Shown here piece after piece: positions 27,598 to 35,767 of a stretch of DNA of 64,000 nt. Where the stretch lies: assembly GCA_007679095.1 (NCBI GenBank), contig VEFU01000013.1:25680-89679 (forward strand). Direction: 5' to 3'. The notes under the pieces were generated by a model. The model was not told where the DNA came from, searched no databases, and saw only the letters and a program-made list of their open reading frames with translations. The stretch comes from Paenibacillus bovis (GTDB taxonomy: Bacteria > Bacillota > Bacilli > Bacillales > Bacillaceae_C). A program made the translations under genes and the position numbers. Within the stretch, counting starts at the first letter, position 1; each line of letters opens with the position of its first letter.

Positions 27598-27819
27598 TTA
27601 ACGTGGGGTATTCTGATTAAATTTATCTGCAAATAAATAAAAGTCATCGGATAATCCCATTTCAAGACGCGTAAGTCTCGCAGCAAGCTGTCCACTTATA
27701 TTACGACGACCCTTCTCGACATAGCTGATAGTTGCAGCCGATACCCCAAGACGGCGCCCGAAGTCTTCCTGTGAAAGTCCTAGATAGTGGCGGATCGTCC
27801 TCATTTTATTAGCATGCAT
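27598..27819 (-). CDS. XRE-family helix-turn-helix regulator
   Basis: 73 aa, almost only the DNA-binding domain: LGLSQEDFGRRLGVSAATIS then YVEKGRRNISGQ. Size and fold match Cro/CI-type repressors. A strong AAGGAGGG lies upstream. A consensus promoter just past its 3' end points back through it. Confidence 0.88.
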   Translation of the reverse strand: MHANKMRTIRHYLGLSQEDFGRRLGVSAATISYVEKGRRNISGQLAARLTRLEMGLSDDFYLFADKFNQNTPR

Positions 27820-27852
27820 TTAACAAAACCCTCCTTCTTTAAACATTTTGGA

Positions 27853-28596
27853 TTAAAAAATTAACGGGGTACTCGCCCCATTTCCTATATTTAACGGGGT
27901 TTCTCCGACGCTTTGTATTAACTTTTCTGAATATTTTTTCGATTCTTTTTCAATTTCGTCCGCTCTTTTGGCCCGTTCTTCCTTTGCTCTATTTCTCTTA
28001 CCTCCTACGTCCTCAACTTCCGTTAATACCTCCGTCAAAACATGCGGATCAAAGATACGTTCTCTCTCTCGATACCTCCTTTCTCTTTCTTCTTTACGAG
28101 GACTTTTATACGCCGTCGGCGGTAAATACGTCCCTGTCCGTTCAAAATCCTTTATCGAAGCATCTTCTAACTTTCGACATTCCTCCGAGCAGTATATTTG
28201 ATCCTTTCTACGAGGCTTGAAGTAGTCAAGACAGAATCGATGCTTGCACGGCTTAAACGACCATCTTATTTCTTTTAGTTCAGCGCGAGTTATTTCGCCA
28301 GCTTCGTATCGGTCGAGTAACCATCCTACTAAATCAGATAACGGAAATATCGACTTTGCTACGTAATTAAGTTCAAGCTCCGCCCAATCCGCCGGAGTTC
28401 TATTTGCGATTTCTTCACGTTCGATATTTTCCGAAACATGGTCGTAAATCTCTCCGATAATATCCTGCTCGTAGGTTGTCGGTTCGTATCCTTCCAACGA
28501 TTCGTTAAGTCCGTCGATGTCTGTGATGTCTGCGCGTTGGTATTTCATTCGAATATCGTATAATTTATTATTTTTAGCTGTTTCAGTAGTTTTCAA
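27853..28596 (-). CDS. Zinc-finger protein of unknown function
   Basis: 247 aa. The middle carries a C-x4-C ... C-x3-C finger (CKHRFCLDYF ... QIYCSEECRK) like the CGNR-type/YHS-like DNA-associated fingers. The C-terminal third is Arg/Glu/Lys-rich helix. TTG start at 28596 with AAGGGGGAAT. Repeat copy A lies about 55 bp upstream with a TATAAT-like box between, so that repeat likely controls this gene. Confidence 0.6.
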   Translation of the reverse strand: MKTTETAKNNKLYDIRMKYQRADITDIDGLNESLEGYEPTTYEQDIIGEIYDHVSENIEREEIANRTPADWAELELNYVAKSIFPLSDLVGWLLDRYEAGEITRAELKEIRWSFKPCKHRFCLDYFKPRRKDQIYCSEECRKLEDASIKDFERTGTYLPPTAYKSPRKEERERRYRERERIFDPHVLTEVLTEVEDVGGKRNRAKEERAKRADEIEKESKKYSEKLIQSVGETPLNIGNGASTPLIF

Positions 28597-28650
28597 AATG
28601 ATTCCCCCTTGATTTTCGGCTGTTTTGGATATATTATATAATTGGTAGAG

Positions 28651-28687
28651 TGTTGGTTTTTGAACCTAATAACTTATATATACTAAT
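28651..28687 (+). repeat. Dispersed element repeat, copy A
   Basis: 37 bp, from TGTTGGTTTTTGAACC (inverted GGTT/AACC) through TAATAACTT to TATATATACTAAT. Identical over 37 bp to copy B at 30317. Lies between two minus-strand genes. Confidence 0.9.
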
Positions 28688-28708
28688 ACGAGTTTAATAG
28701 GCGGATCA

Positions 28709-30130
28709 CTACGACACTCTAAATCGTTTATCGTACTCATATCTCTTTATATGCTGTTTAATCTCGCTTTCATCTAACAGTAAATGAACGACCTCTACTA
28801 GCGGTTTCTGACCGACTACCTCGACGCTCGGCTCTCCTTCTGCTGGCTCACTGACTAGTAATCTATATTTGTTAGGTTTATAGACAACGTGACCGACCTC
28901 TTTACTTCTAGCTTCATCGACTTTCCCCTTACGCGCGTATTCAATAAATCCGACTTCGACTAACTTTTTAATCGCAGTATTTACCGTAGGCTTCGACTTT
29001 GTTCCGAGCATTTCCATTCCGCTTTTCATCGTCAGATAAAATACTTTTCCGTATCTTTTGGACGTAACTAGCATCGCATAAGCCATTTGTTTTTGACGAA
29101 ATGTTCCTACCTTCAATACTTCGATAATTTCCGACCTATATATCGTTATAGGCTTGTCCGCGTTACCTAGCGAATAGTTCCTGTCGAAAGCAAGGTTTAC
29201 AATGCGCTCGGTTTCCTTACGCCAATAATCGGGCGTACTGCCTTTGCTAAAATACTCACGCGGTGTATTTAGTAGCACCTCCATAATTGCCTCGATAGCT
29301 TCTTCACGTTCAAAGCCCTGTGAATGAAAGAAAATCGCGAGCTTTACCGTCGTGCTATGCCGTGTATTCGAAGCGATCAATCGACCTTCCTTTAATATCT
29401 CCGCTGATTTCTTTAAGGCGTCCGAAGTATCAACCGCAGTTACTGACGTATCTGTGCGCGCCTCTATCTCTCGGAACTCTGCCTCTTGCTCGTCCGTAAG
29501 TTCGATAGCACCGTCCTTAATTAATGCGGATGGTATCGGCTTTACATCGTTTAGATAGTCGAATGACTTAATCGGCTCTAATGTTCGAGGATTGACGAAC
29601 CAACAGCGACGACCAGTCCGTTGATGTTTTCCGAGTGGCAACTTAACGCCTTGCGCCCATGTCGGTCGGAACTCTACTTTATCGGATGGATAGCCTGCGT
29701 CTTTAATGACGTTATGATAGAACTTTTCAGCTAATTCGACCGGCAGCATTTCATCGAAGAATAAGTCGATATGGTAACCTTTATTACCGCTAATACTTAC
29801 GTGAATATCATCGAGCGTAATGTTGTACTGTGTTATTAATGTAGCGATAATTTCCTTAGTTGCGCGTTGGCCGGCTTCGGTATCGTCAGCAAAGTCTATA
29901 TCGAACGTCATGAATTTGTTTACGTCCCTGGCATTGAATACTCCATACGTGTTAGTGCCTTCTAAGTGTCGAGCAAGCATTCCGTCATTTAATGTCCATA
30001 CCTTCGGAGATTTACTTCGGTCGTTTGTATAGTAGGTACTTTCCGTTTGAACTAAATATCTACGACGTGAAGTAATGTATAATTCGTTTAATTTTCCGAT
30101 TGCTTGGCTGTACTTTTCCAGCGGTTTCAA
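28709..30130 (-). CDS. Archaeo-eukaryotic primase (AEP) superfamily protein
   Basis: 473 aa. The AEP catalytic motifs appear in order: FDIDF (metal Asp pair, near residue 95), SISGNKGYHIDLFF (S-x-H-type motif near 128-140), and LPLGKHQRTGRR. A winged-helix-like C-terminus follows (SKPTVNTAIKKLVEVGFIEY). Such primases serve plasmids, mobile islands and phage satellites. The TTG start at 30130 is the only candidate: an in-frame stop lies two codons upstream. It begins 4 bp after the stop of the preceding tiny gene. It would prime replication of the excised element. Confidence 0.85.
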   Translation of the reverse strand: MKPLEKYSQAIGKLNELYITSRRRYLVQTESTYYTNDRSKSPKVWTLNDGMLARHLEGTNTYGVFNARDVNKFMTFDIDFADDTEAGQRATKEIIATLITQYNITLDDIHVSISGNKGYHIDLFFDEMLPVELAEKFYHNVIKDAGYPSDKVEFRPTWAQGVKLPLGKHQRTGRRCWFVNPRTLEPIKSFDYLNDVKPIPSALIKDGAIELTDEQEAEFREIEARTDTSVTAVDTSDALKKSAEILKEGRLIASNTRHSTTVKLAIFFHSQGFEREEAIEAIMEVLLNTPREYFSKGSTPDYWRKETERIVNLAFDRNYSLGNADKPITIYRSEIIEVLKVGTFRQKQMAYAMLVTSKRYGKVFYLTMKSGMEMLGTKSKPTVNTAIKKLVEVGFIEYARKGKVDEARSKEVGHVVYKPNKYRLLVSEPAEGEPSVEVVGQKPLVEVVHLLLDESEIKQHIKRYEYDKRFRVS

Positions 30131-30133
30131 TAC

Positions 30134-30301
30134 TTAGTCACCCTTCCTTTTCATTTTTGCTAGTTCGCGCTCTAATGCTTCCGACTGCTCGAATATAAAT
30201 ACGATATTGCCCCGTATTTTATATGAGGTGTCGAGGTCTACAATCTTAAATCCTTTTGACAGTAGATGTTTCGCTACACGATAGCTTAAAATACACTTCA
30301 T
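30134..30301 (-). CDS. Small DUF5659-like protein
   Basis: 55 aa: MKCILSYRVAKHLLSKGFKI ... FIFEQSEALERELAKM. AGGAGGTATAGC precedes the ATG, and copy B of the dispersed repeat ends 15 bp upstream. It shares the 'A..LL..GFK ... YvF..s..L' pattern with the neighbouring gene at 30349, so the two look like paralogues. Confidence 0.6.
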   Translation of the reverse strand: MKCILSYRVAKHLLSKGFKIVDLDTSYKIRGNIVFIFEQSEALERELAKMKRKGD

Positions 30302-30316
30302 GCTATACCTCCTATT

Positions 30317-30353
30317 TGTTGGTTTTTGAACCTAATAACTTATATATACTAAT
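30317..30353 (+). repeat. Dispersed element repeat, copy B
   Basis: Identical to copy A over 37 bp. It overlaps the stop codon of the gene at 30349 and ends right before the ribosome site of the next minus-strand gene, so it can act as promoter or leader. Confidence 0.9.
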
Positions 30354-30534
30354 TCAAGTACGTAGAGGGCGGGTATAACGCCAATTCATCCGATAACTCC
30401 TTACTATCGTTGAATACATAGAGATATCTACCCGGCTCTAACTCGCTTTCAGTTTTTCCGAGGTAATCCTTCTTAAAGCCCGCCTCGAGCATGTCAATAG
30501 CTGTATAAATATCCGTAATGATTTTAAATTTCAT
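30349..30534 (-). CDS. Small DUF5659-like protein
   Basis: 61 aa from MKFKIITDIYTAIDMLEAGF (GGGAGGTATTGAA upstream), then RYLYVFNDSKELSDELA. Similar in layout to the next gene downstream. Function unknown. Confidence 0.6.
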   Translation of the reverse strand: MKFKIITDIYTAIDMLEAGFKKDYLGKTESELEPGRYLYVFNDSKELSDELALYPPSTYLN

Positions 30535-30548
30535 TTCAATACCTCCCA

Positions 30549-30758
30549 TCATTTGTCGACCTCGATTAATGCGGCTATCTTATCGACGCGATCCTGCCCG
30601 ATTACTTCGATAATCTTGCGACCTACTTTTTCGGATACTGGCGTGTAGCCTGCCTCGATATAAGCGATTGTCGAGCGTGATACTCCGACTAATTCTGCGA
30701 ATTGATATTGATTCAATTTTTCGATGTCTCTAATCGTCCTTATTAAGCGTTTGTCCAT
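30549..30758 (-). CDS. XRE-family helix-turn-helix regulator
   Basis: 69 aa: IEKLNQYQFAELVGVSRSTI followed by AYIEAGYTPVSEKVGRKI. Single HTH domain of the Cro type. Strong AAAGGAGG site. Possibly reads one of the repeats or operators of the element. Confidence 0.88.
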   Translation of the reverse strand: MDKRLIRTIRDIEKLNQYQFAELVGVSRSTIAYIEAGYTPVSEKVGRKIIEVIGQDRVDKIAALIEVDK

Positions 30759-30817
30759 CGTAATTCCTCCTTTAGTAAATTTGTTGTTAATTTATCGGAA
30801 ATAAAAAGCGAGTCATT

Positions 30818-31180
30818 TTAGAAATTTTCTCCGAAGTATTCAATATATACCTCGCCAGTATCGTTTACCTCTCCGGTAAAACTCCCGTTTCCATCGTCCA
30901 GTATTTCGATTGCATGATCTAAGCTATCCGCCCATACGTAAAATAGGCGTACATTTTCATCCTGCATGTGCGGGTGTGAGTCTGTCCAAAATTCAGCTGG
31001 CATATCTCCGAATGTTTCCATACTCCATAATGAGGCGTATAGATTCTTACCGTCCTCGGGCGAGTTTATCGCCTTTTGTCCGTAACCTTGTTCAATATGC
31101 AAATCTCGTAAAACGTCCTTTTGCTTGTCCTCGTCTTTTCTTAGTGCTTCAATAAGTTTTTTTACGTCAAAGTTTTCCAT
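30818..31180 (-). CDS. Hypothetical acidic element protein
   Basis: 120 aa from MENFDVKKLIEALRKDEDKQ; AAAAGGGG upstream. Strongly acidic (VNDTGEVYIEYFGENF at the end). No family recognised. Confidence 0.6.
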   Translation of the reverse strand: MENFDVKKLIEALRKDEDKQKDVLRDLHIEQGYGQKAINSPEDGKNLYASLWSMETFGDMPAEFWTDSHPHMQDENVRLFYVWADSLDHAIEILDDGNGSFTGEVNDTGEVYIEYFGENF

Positions 31181-31211
31181 TTCAATATTTCCCCTTTTCA
31201 TAATTTAGTTA

Positions 31212-31826
31212 CTATCGAAACAATCTTGCTAATTTAGCCATAATGCCGCTTTTATTCTGTTTTTCTTTTGCTATATCCAATAACCTCGAAAGTAGTGAAT
31301 CCATATGATGATTCATACCTTCGGAAAACTCCTTAAAGTTATTTTTAATTTCATTTATCGCTTCATCCGATTCTGCCTCGACCATTTTAATCATCGAATC
31401 AAGAAAACTCGTCCTCATTGTTTCGGGAATGGATAGTAATTCTTCCGATAATTTTACGAACTCTATATTATCAGGCGTCCGAAACTGATTAATTAATTGA
31501 GTGAGTTCTCTCAACGCTTCGTCATCTCTTAAATCGGAGAAATCGCTATCCGTAACCCATCCGATTAATCCACGCTTGACATACTGTAATACTTCGGATT
31601 TCGTAAGGATAGTTCCGGACTCTCTTACGTAAAATTCCTGATTGTCTTTATCGAACGCTATTTCATCTACGAGTGTTTCGCCTGCATAAACTTCGGAAAC
31701 GCTAAATGTCGGGTAAAGTAAATCTTCGTTAATATTCAGTGAGAAGTCACTTCCGTATTCACTGGATCCGAGTTTAAATATTTTAGTTTCTTTTATTTCT
31801 TCGATAACTTCATAGAATAATTTCAT
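31212..31826 (-). CDS. Hypothetical element protein
   Basis: 204 aa, AAAAGGAGAAG before the ATG. Beta-rich N-terminal half, helical acidic C-terminal half (SMIKMVEAESDEAINEI) with a basic tail. No family recognised. Upstream lies the long repeat array. Confidence 0.6.
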   Translation of the reverse strand: MKLFYEVIEEIKETKIFKLGSSEYGSDFSLNINEDLLYPTFSVSEVYAGETLVDEIAFDKDNQEFYVRESGTILTKSEVLQYVKRGLIGWVTDSDFSDLRDDEALRELTQLINQFRTPDNIEFVKLSEELLSIPETMRTSFLDSMIKMVEAESDEAINEIKNNFKEFSEGMNHHMDSLLSRLLDIAKEKQNKSGIMAKLARLFR

Positions 31827-31929
31827 TTCATCTTCTCCTTTTAGTTGTTTTTTGGTTGCCGTGGAAATACTTCCTACTGTCTTCTATACAAAAATTACTT
31901 AAACCGCACACTTTTCCGCCAAATTTATC

Positions 31930-32345
31930 GACCTCCTTACTTACGTAGGATACAAGCGATGTTGATTTTGGGACAATTACGTCAAACTTTTTTCAACTTC
32001 TTATTTATGTAGGATACGGAAGGCGTTCGAAATGCACCATATTTCCGAAAATATATATATATAGGTCGTAAAAAACTACTACACCTCCTTACTTGTTATA
32101 TCGAAAATAAAATTAAAGTGCGGAGTTTTTCCGAAATTTCTTTTTGTGAGCGAAATTAGCCCATACTATTATTACCACCAAAGCTCTCGATTTTGGGACA
32201 TTTATTTTTTAAAAATTTTTCCGCCGCTACTTACTTATTCGAAACGAGTAATAAACTTCGCACACTTTTTCCGTTTATACTATTTAAAGAGGACGAGTGC
32301 ATTCGCTTTTGGTACATTTTTGCGAAACTTTTTACCTTCTTACTA
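31930..32345. repeat. Degenerate non-coding repeat array
   Basis: No gene fits 31,827-32,500. On the minus strand a TAAGTAAGGAGG-like motif recurs at about 31932, 31997, 32084, 32225 and 32335. TGTCCCAAAATC (or TGTACCAAAAGC) recurs at about 31965, 32190 and 32307, and GGCGGAAAAGTGTGCG-like blocks recur near 31910, 32115 and 32265. The order of modules repeats, but copies are diverged. Confidence 0.6.
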
Positions 32346-32457
32346 ATGAAGGGTGCTGGGTAGCTAAAAACTGCACCAAGAACAAATAATTCCACAATAT
32401 TCAGAAATTAAATCCTGAAAAAGAACGACTGCCGCCAACCAGCCGCCCTTATGCCCC

Positions 32458-32541
32458 GACGTGTTGCCGCACGTCAGCCGTCTAGTATCGAATATCCTCC
32501 GCGTACGTCGCCAAAAAGGAATTGCCAGTTCCTACGTACGC
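32458..32541 (-). terminator. Structured region after the 96-aa gene
   Basis: GACGTG/CACGTC hairpin at 32458-32475 and a nested hairpin at 32501-32541: outer GCGTACGT/ACGTACGC, inner AGGAA/TTCCT followed by TTTTT on the minus strand. It may be a terminator, or a structured origin or transfer site. Confidence 0.45.
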
Positions 32542-32558
32542 TTCATCGGATTAACTTT

Positions 32559-32849
32559 TTACGCTATCATCCAACGTTTTCTATTAATCAATCCGAACAA
32601 TTCTATCGCCTTTAATTCGTCGAATCGACTAAACTTTTCCGCAGCTTCATCATCCCATTTAATCGTATGTTCGACGTTTTCAATTACGAGTGTAGCCGAT
32701 CCATCGTCCGCAAGAATCAACGTTAAACCCTCCGGTAACTTTACCTCCTTAAATTTATCGACATATTGATTACCGTCAATGTCCGTCCAAGGTTCCTCGA
32801 TTACCCCGACTTCTCCGAAATAGTTTTCTAATTCGATTGTGTTTCTCAT
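32559..32849 (-). CDS. Hypothetical element protein
   Basis: 96 aa: IELENYFGEVGVIEEPWTDI ... KWDDEAAEKFSRFDELKAI. AAGGAGCGATG upstream; start overlaps the stop of the 49-aa gene (ATGA). Last of a three-gene unit divergent from the XRE-like gene at 33230. No family recognised. Confidence 0.65.
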   Translation of the reverse strand: MRNTIELENYFGEVGVIEEPWTDIDGNQYVDKFKEVKLPEGLTLILADDGSATLVIENVEHTIKWDDEAAEKFSRFDELKAIELFGLINRKRWMIA

Positions 32850-32995
32850 TCTACATCGCTCCTTAATCGTCTATTTAATTCCGTTTTATATTTTAAAAGT
32901 CTTTCCGCGCGTCTTTGATGCTTCGGTTCGCGCTTCGTCAGATGAACTGCGCCCAGTTCCGCCACTTTTTTCGTATACCATGCAATACGTTTCAT
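32846..32995 (-). CDS. Small basic protein
   Basis: 49 aa: MKRIAWYTKKVAELGAVHLT then KREPKHQRRAERLL. Starts inside the stop of the upstream membrane peptide (ATGA), stops inside the start of the next gene (ATGA), with GGAGGTCG upstream. Double coupling makes it a real gene despite its size. Confidence 0.65.
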   Translation of the reverse strand: MKRIAWYTKKVAELGAVHLTKREPKHQRRAERLLKYKTELNRRLRSDVE

Positions 32996-33090
32996 GATTT
33001 ATCGACCTCCTTACTATCTTGCATTCGACCTATGAACCATCCCAAGAAGAACGTTCCGAATGTCGCAAATAATACCGTCATTAATTCCAT
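32992..33090 (-). CDS. Small single-pass membrane protein
   Basis: 32 aa; one helix MTVLFATFGTFFLGWFIG followed by RMQDSKEVDKS. GAGGAGGAC before the ATG. First gene of the divergent operon, right behind its promoter. Confidence 0.6.
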   Translation of the reverse strand: MELMTVLFATFGTFFLGWFIGRMQDSKEVDKS

Positions 33091-33141
33091 TACGATGTCC
33101 TCCTCTTTTACGTTTTAAGTAATACTTTATTCGTTACATTA

Positions 33142-33203
33142 ATAATATAACGTTAAACGTAAAACGTCAAGCGATTTACGAAAATTTTTTTATAAAGTAT
33201 AAT
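33142..33203. promoter_or_regulatory. Divergent promoter pair with operator repeats
   Basis: Minus: TTGACG (33170-33165), 17 bp, TATTAT (33147-33142). Plus: TTTACG (33175-33180), 17 bp, TATAAT (33198-33203). Between the boxes AACGT recurs about every 7 bp (AACGTTAAACGTAAAACGT). Built like a phage immunity switch. Confidence 0.75.
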
Positions 33204-33229
33204 TAACTTATAAATTGGGAGGTAATGAG

Positions 33230-33469
33230 ATGAAAGCGAACGTAAAGGTAACGTTGGAAGAAACAATTAAGAAACATGAAGGTTTAACGCGCAATGCAGT
33301 TGCGGTTGAAGGTAAGATAAGACCAGCCACTATCGGAGAATTATGTAGGAACGAAAGTAAGGCGATAAGTTTCGATACCCTACAGCGAATAGTAAACGCA
33401 TTGAATATTTTAACTGGCGATAAGCATACGATCGAGGACATCATAACTATCGAATATGTAAAGGAATAA
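33230..33469 (+). CDS. Small HTH regulator (XRE/HTH_26-like)
   Basis: 79 aa: VTLEETIKKHEGLTRNAVAV ... IGELCRNESKAISFDTLQRI. Matches the short Cro/CI-type domain. GGGAGGTAATGAG precedes the ATG. It faces away from the three-gene unit at 33,090 across overlapping operators, so autoregulation and control of that unit are likely. Confidence 0.82.
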   Translation: MKANVKVTLEETIKKHEGLTRNAVAVEGKIRPATIGELCRNESKAISFDTLQRIVNALNILTGDKHTIEDIITIEYVKE

Positions 33470-33504
33470 TCGAACTACCCGAGTTTAAAAATTTGAAAGA
33501 AACA

Positions 33505-33536
33505 AAAAAGCGGCCCCTTATGAGGTCGCTCTTTTT
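33505..33536 (+). terminator. Terminator shared by convergent genes
   Basis: GCGGCCCC/GAGGTCGC stem with T-runs on both sides; the stop of the minus-strand gene lies inside the stem. Confidence 0.7.
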
Positions 33537-33817
33537 AATAGTATCGCTAGTTCCGCAATAGTTAGATTCGGTAAATCATCGATAGCTATTTCCGGAATCT
33601 TTTTACCGTCGTGTAATGTACGGCTATAAGCGTCGTCTTTCATATAAACTATTTCCGCGTCTTTACCGATAGGCTCGTTATAGTAATGAAAGTAAATGCC
33701 TTCATTATCGGAGTAGATTACGGTCGTAGGCGATACTAGATACGCTGGATAATCGATGAGCCATTCTTCGTTCCCTACATCGTCGTAATCTTTTTGTCGT
33801 AGGATGATTTTTCGCAT
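33518..33817 (-). CDS. Hypothetical element protein
   Basis: 99 aa from MRKIILRQKDYDDVGNEEWL (GGAGGCAGCAA upstream). Beta-rich, acidic. Located directly after the replication-relaxation gene in the FtsK operon. No family recognised. Confidence 0.6.
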   Translation of the reverse strand: MRKIILRQKDYDDVGNEEWLIDYPAYLVSPTTVIYSDNEGIYFHYYNEPIGKDAEIVYMKDDAYSRTLHDGKKIPEIAIDDLPNLTIAELAILLKRATS

Positions 33818-33830
33818 TTGCTGCCTCCAT

Positions 33831-34463
33831 TTATCCGATTTTATACTTAATGCCACCAGTTGCTTTCGGCTTCTGTTCCGCCTGTTTCAACGAGTTAATA
33901 AATGCGGTAACTGATTCCGCTTGAAACACTTTAAACGGGTAATTATCGTCGATAGCATATCGTTGATCCGATAGAATGAGAACGCGTGGAAACGGATTTA
34001 AGATACCTTCGTTGTATAAATCTCTGTACCTATTCATTTTATCGCGCATTTGTTGTTCCGAGTATAACGTCTTTTGTACTTCGATAAAGAATGGTGTTTG
34101 TCGGAATAAACAATATATGTCTGGCTCTGCTACGCCTTTCTTACCATACTTCGGTTCTACTAGAAAAGTTTCAAGATTTCCTAGTTTTTTAATCTCTTTG
34201 TATACTTCGACAATAGCCAAGAAATGCCCTATCTTCGCGCTGTCTTTTTTCATATTAATTTCGGGGCCGAAGTAAACGTAAGGTATAAACGCGGTAGAGC
34301 GCTGTATATGACCTTCTCGTAATAATCGAAGTAATACATTGTTAGCAGCATAAGTCGGATTCTTTAAGCCTGCAAAATGTAATTCCGCAATACTATCACG
34401 GTCCATTACTCTGAATTTATTTAAATCCTTTATTATGGCTTTATCTCTTTTAGTCAACGACAT
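33831..34463 (-). CDS. Replication-relaxation family protein
   Basis: About 210 aa. N-terminal winged helix (LTKRDKAIIKDLNKFRVMDR ... LLRLLREGHIQR). The C-terminal part contains EPDIYCLFRQTPFFIEVQKT, which resembles the D...E-x-Q core of PD-(D/E)XK nucleases seen in this family. Such proteins accompany FtsK-like ATPases on Gram-positive plasmids, where a relaxase or replication role is proposed. The start overlaps the FtsK-like stop, so the pair is co-translated. Confidence 0.8.
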   Translation of the reverse strand: MSLTKRDKAIIKDLNKFRVMDRDSIAELHFAGLKNPTYAANNVLLRLLREGHIQRSTAFIPYVYFGPEINMKKDSAKIGHFLAIVEVYKEIKKLGNLETFLVEPKYGKKGVAEPDIYCLFRQTPFFIEVQKTLYSEQQMRDKMNRYRDLYNEGILNPFPRVLILSDQRYAIDDNYPFKVFQAESVTAFINSLKQAEQKPKATGGIKYKIG

Positions 34464-35577
34464 CGAAGAATACCTCACTTTCTGTTAAAATTTCCGGCTC
34501 TACTTCTTTAACTTCCTTCACTTCATTCTTCGAAATCATAAACGGATTAAGAAGTTCTTTCGCCTTCTCCATCGTCAAATATGGCGCTTGTAAGCCATAT
34601 ATTTTATCGCTATTCATGATAAAATGACCGCTATGCTCGAGTAGGTGCGCGTTAGGCGTATTCACTATTTTAGCTTCGACTGTATCGCGTAGCTTGAATC
34701 CGATACTCGTCGTCAGGTTAGCACGTACCGTCGTATCGAGGACTTTTGCTGACGGACGTTGCATCGATAATATAGCGAATACTCCTAGTGTACGGCCGAT
34801 CGCGACTAATTCCGTCAGAATCTCCATTACTTCCTCGTTCTTATGAAGCATTACTACCTCGTCGATACAGACGATTATATATGGGCACTTATGCTCCGGT
34901 GGTAGTTCGTCAATGTGTCCTACTTCGAATACTTCCGTTAAGTTACTACGTTCGTCTAGCTCGGTCTTAATGTGCATTAACATCGAGATTATATCCGACG
35001 CGCTACTATGGACACATTTGACATGTTCGACTCTACGAAAGATATGAAATTCTGATTTCTTCATATCTCCGAGATATAATTCGAGTTCGGACGGTTTCTT
35101 CGACTTTATTAGCGTCGTTAGAATTGCACGTAATAAAGAGGATTTTCCACTACCCGTTTCTCCGGCAATTAAAATATGCGGTTGTTTCGTTAAGTCAAAC
35201 GTCTTTAACTGTCCGCCTCGATCAATGCCGCAAATAATTCCGAGTTTATGAGGACTAATTATCGGCTGTATTTCTTCGAAGTCATACGGCAATGTCGCGG
35301 GCTTCTTCGTTCTTATTGATAAGGTAAAGCGCTTATATTCGCCTTCAAGTTCGATACCTTTACCGAAGTACTGGACGAAGGCATAGTAATTCTTTCGAAT
35401 GATGGCCGGGTCTAATCCGTTAGGTAACGTAAATACATATTCCGTATTTCCTCCGGTAAACTTTACCGAATGAATTTTCGGATATACTCGATTGTCTCCG
35501 ATATTTAGATATAGACCCGCAGACTTAAACGACTTAATCAGCTTCCTACGCGCGTTCAAATTACGCATTATACTCAT
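34450..35577 (-). CDS. FtsK/SpoIIIE-type DNA translocase ATPase
   Basis: 375 aa. Walker A ILIAGETGSGKSSLLRAILT near residue 160; Walker B YIIVCIDEVVML. It lacks the N-terminal FtsK membrane domain; the 61-aa membrane protein encoded just upstream (ATGA overlap) may supply the anchor. Such ATPases act as coupling proteins in TcpA-like conjugation or move plasmid DNA. The start at 35577 is fixed by GGAGGTGTTTCT and the coupling. Confidence 0.9.
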   Translation of the reverse strand: MSIMRNLNARRKLIKSFKSAGLYLNIGDNRVYPKIHSVKFTGGNTEYVFTLPNGLDPAIIRKNYYAFVQYFGKGIELEGEYKRFTLSIRTKKPATLPYDFEEIQPIISPHKLGIICGIDRGGQLKTFDLTKQPHILIAGETGSGKSSLLRAILTTLIKSKKPSELELYLGDMKKSEFHIFRRVEHVKCVHSSASDIISMLMHIKTELDERSNLTEVFEVGHIDELPPEHKCPYIIVCIDEVVMLHKNEEVMEILTELVAIGRTLGVFAILSMQRPSAKVLDTTVRANLTTSIGFKLRDTVEAKIVNTPNAHLLEHSGHFIMNSDKIYGLQAPYLTMEKAKELLNPFMISKNEVKEVKEVEPEILTESEVFFDVVD

Positions 35578-35759
35578 AGAAACACCTCCGCAATAATGTC
35601 GATTAAATATAGGCCCGCCCCGATGCTCGCGACTTGCATGCCGAATCTTAATACTCGGCCAAGCCAGCCAAATCCGTATTCCTCCGATACCTTGTCGATA
35701 ATAGCAGCGCCTACTATGCCGGCAGCACTTCCGAAAAATAACCAATCTATCGCTATCAT
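35574..35759 (-). CDS. Small two-helix membrane protein
   Basis: 61 aa, MIAIDWLFFGSAAGIVGAAI ... FGMQVASIGAGLYLIDIIA. GGGGAGGAAATAAAA precedes the ATG; the longer open frame upstream crosses the G-rich leader. Its TGA overlaps the FtsK-like ATG, suggesting a membrane partner for the ATPase. Confidence 0.7.
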   Translation of the reverse strand: MIAIDWLFFGSAAGIVGAAIIDKVSEEYGFGWLGRVLRFGMQVASIGAGLYLIDIIAEVFL

Positions 35760-35767
35760 TTTTATTT

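Noticed and set aside
34450..35577. Complete integrative conjugative element
   Set aside because: An FtsK-like ATPase and possible relaxase are present, but no VirB4, VirB6-like or cell-wall hydrolase genes are seen.
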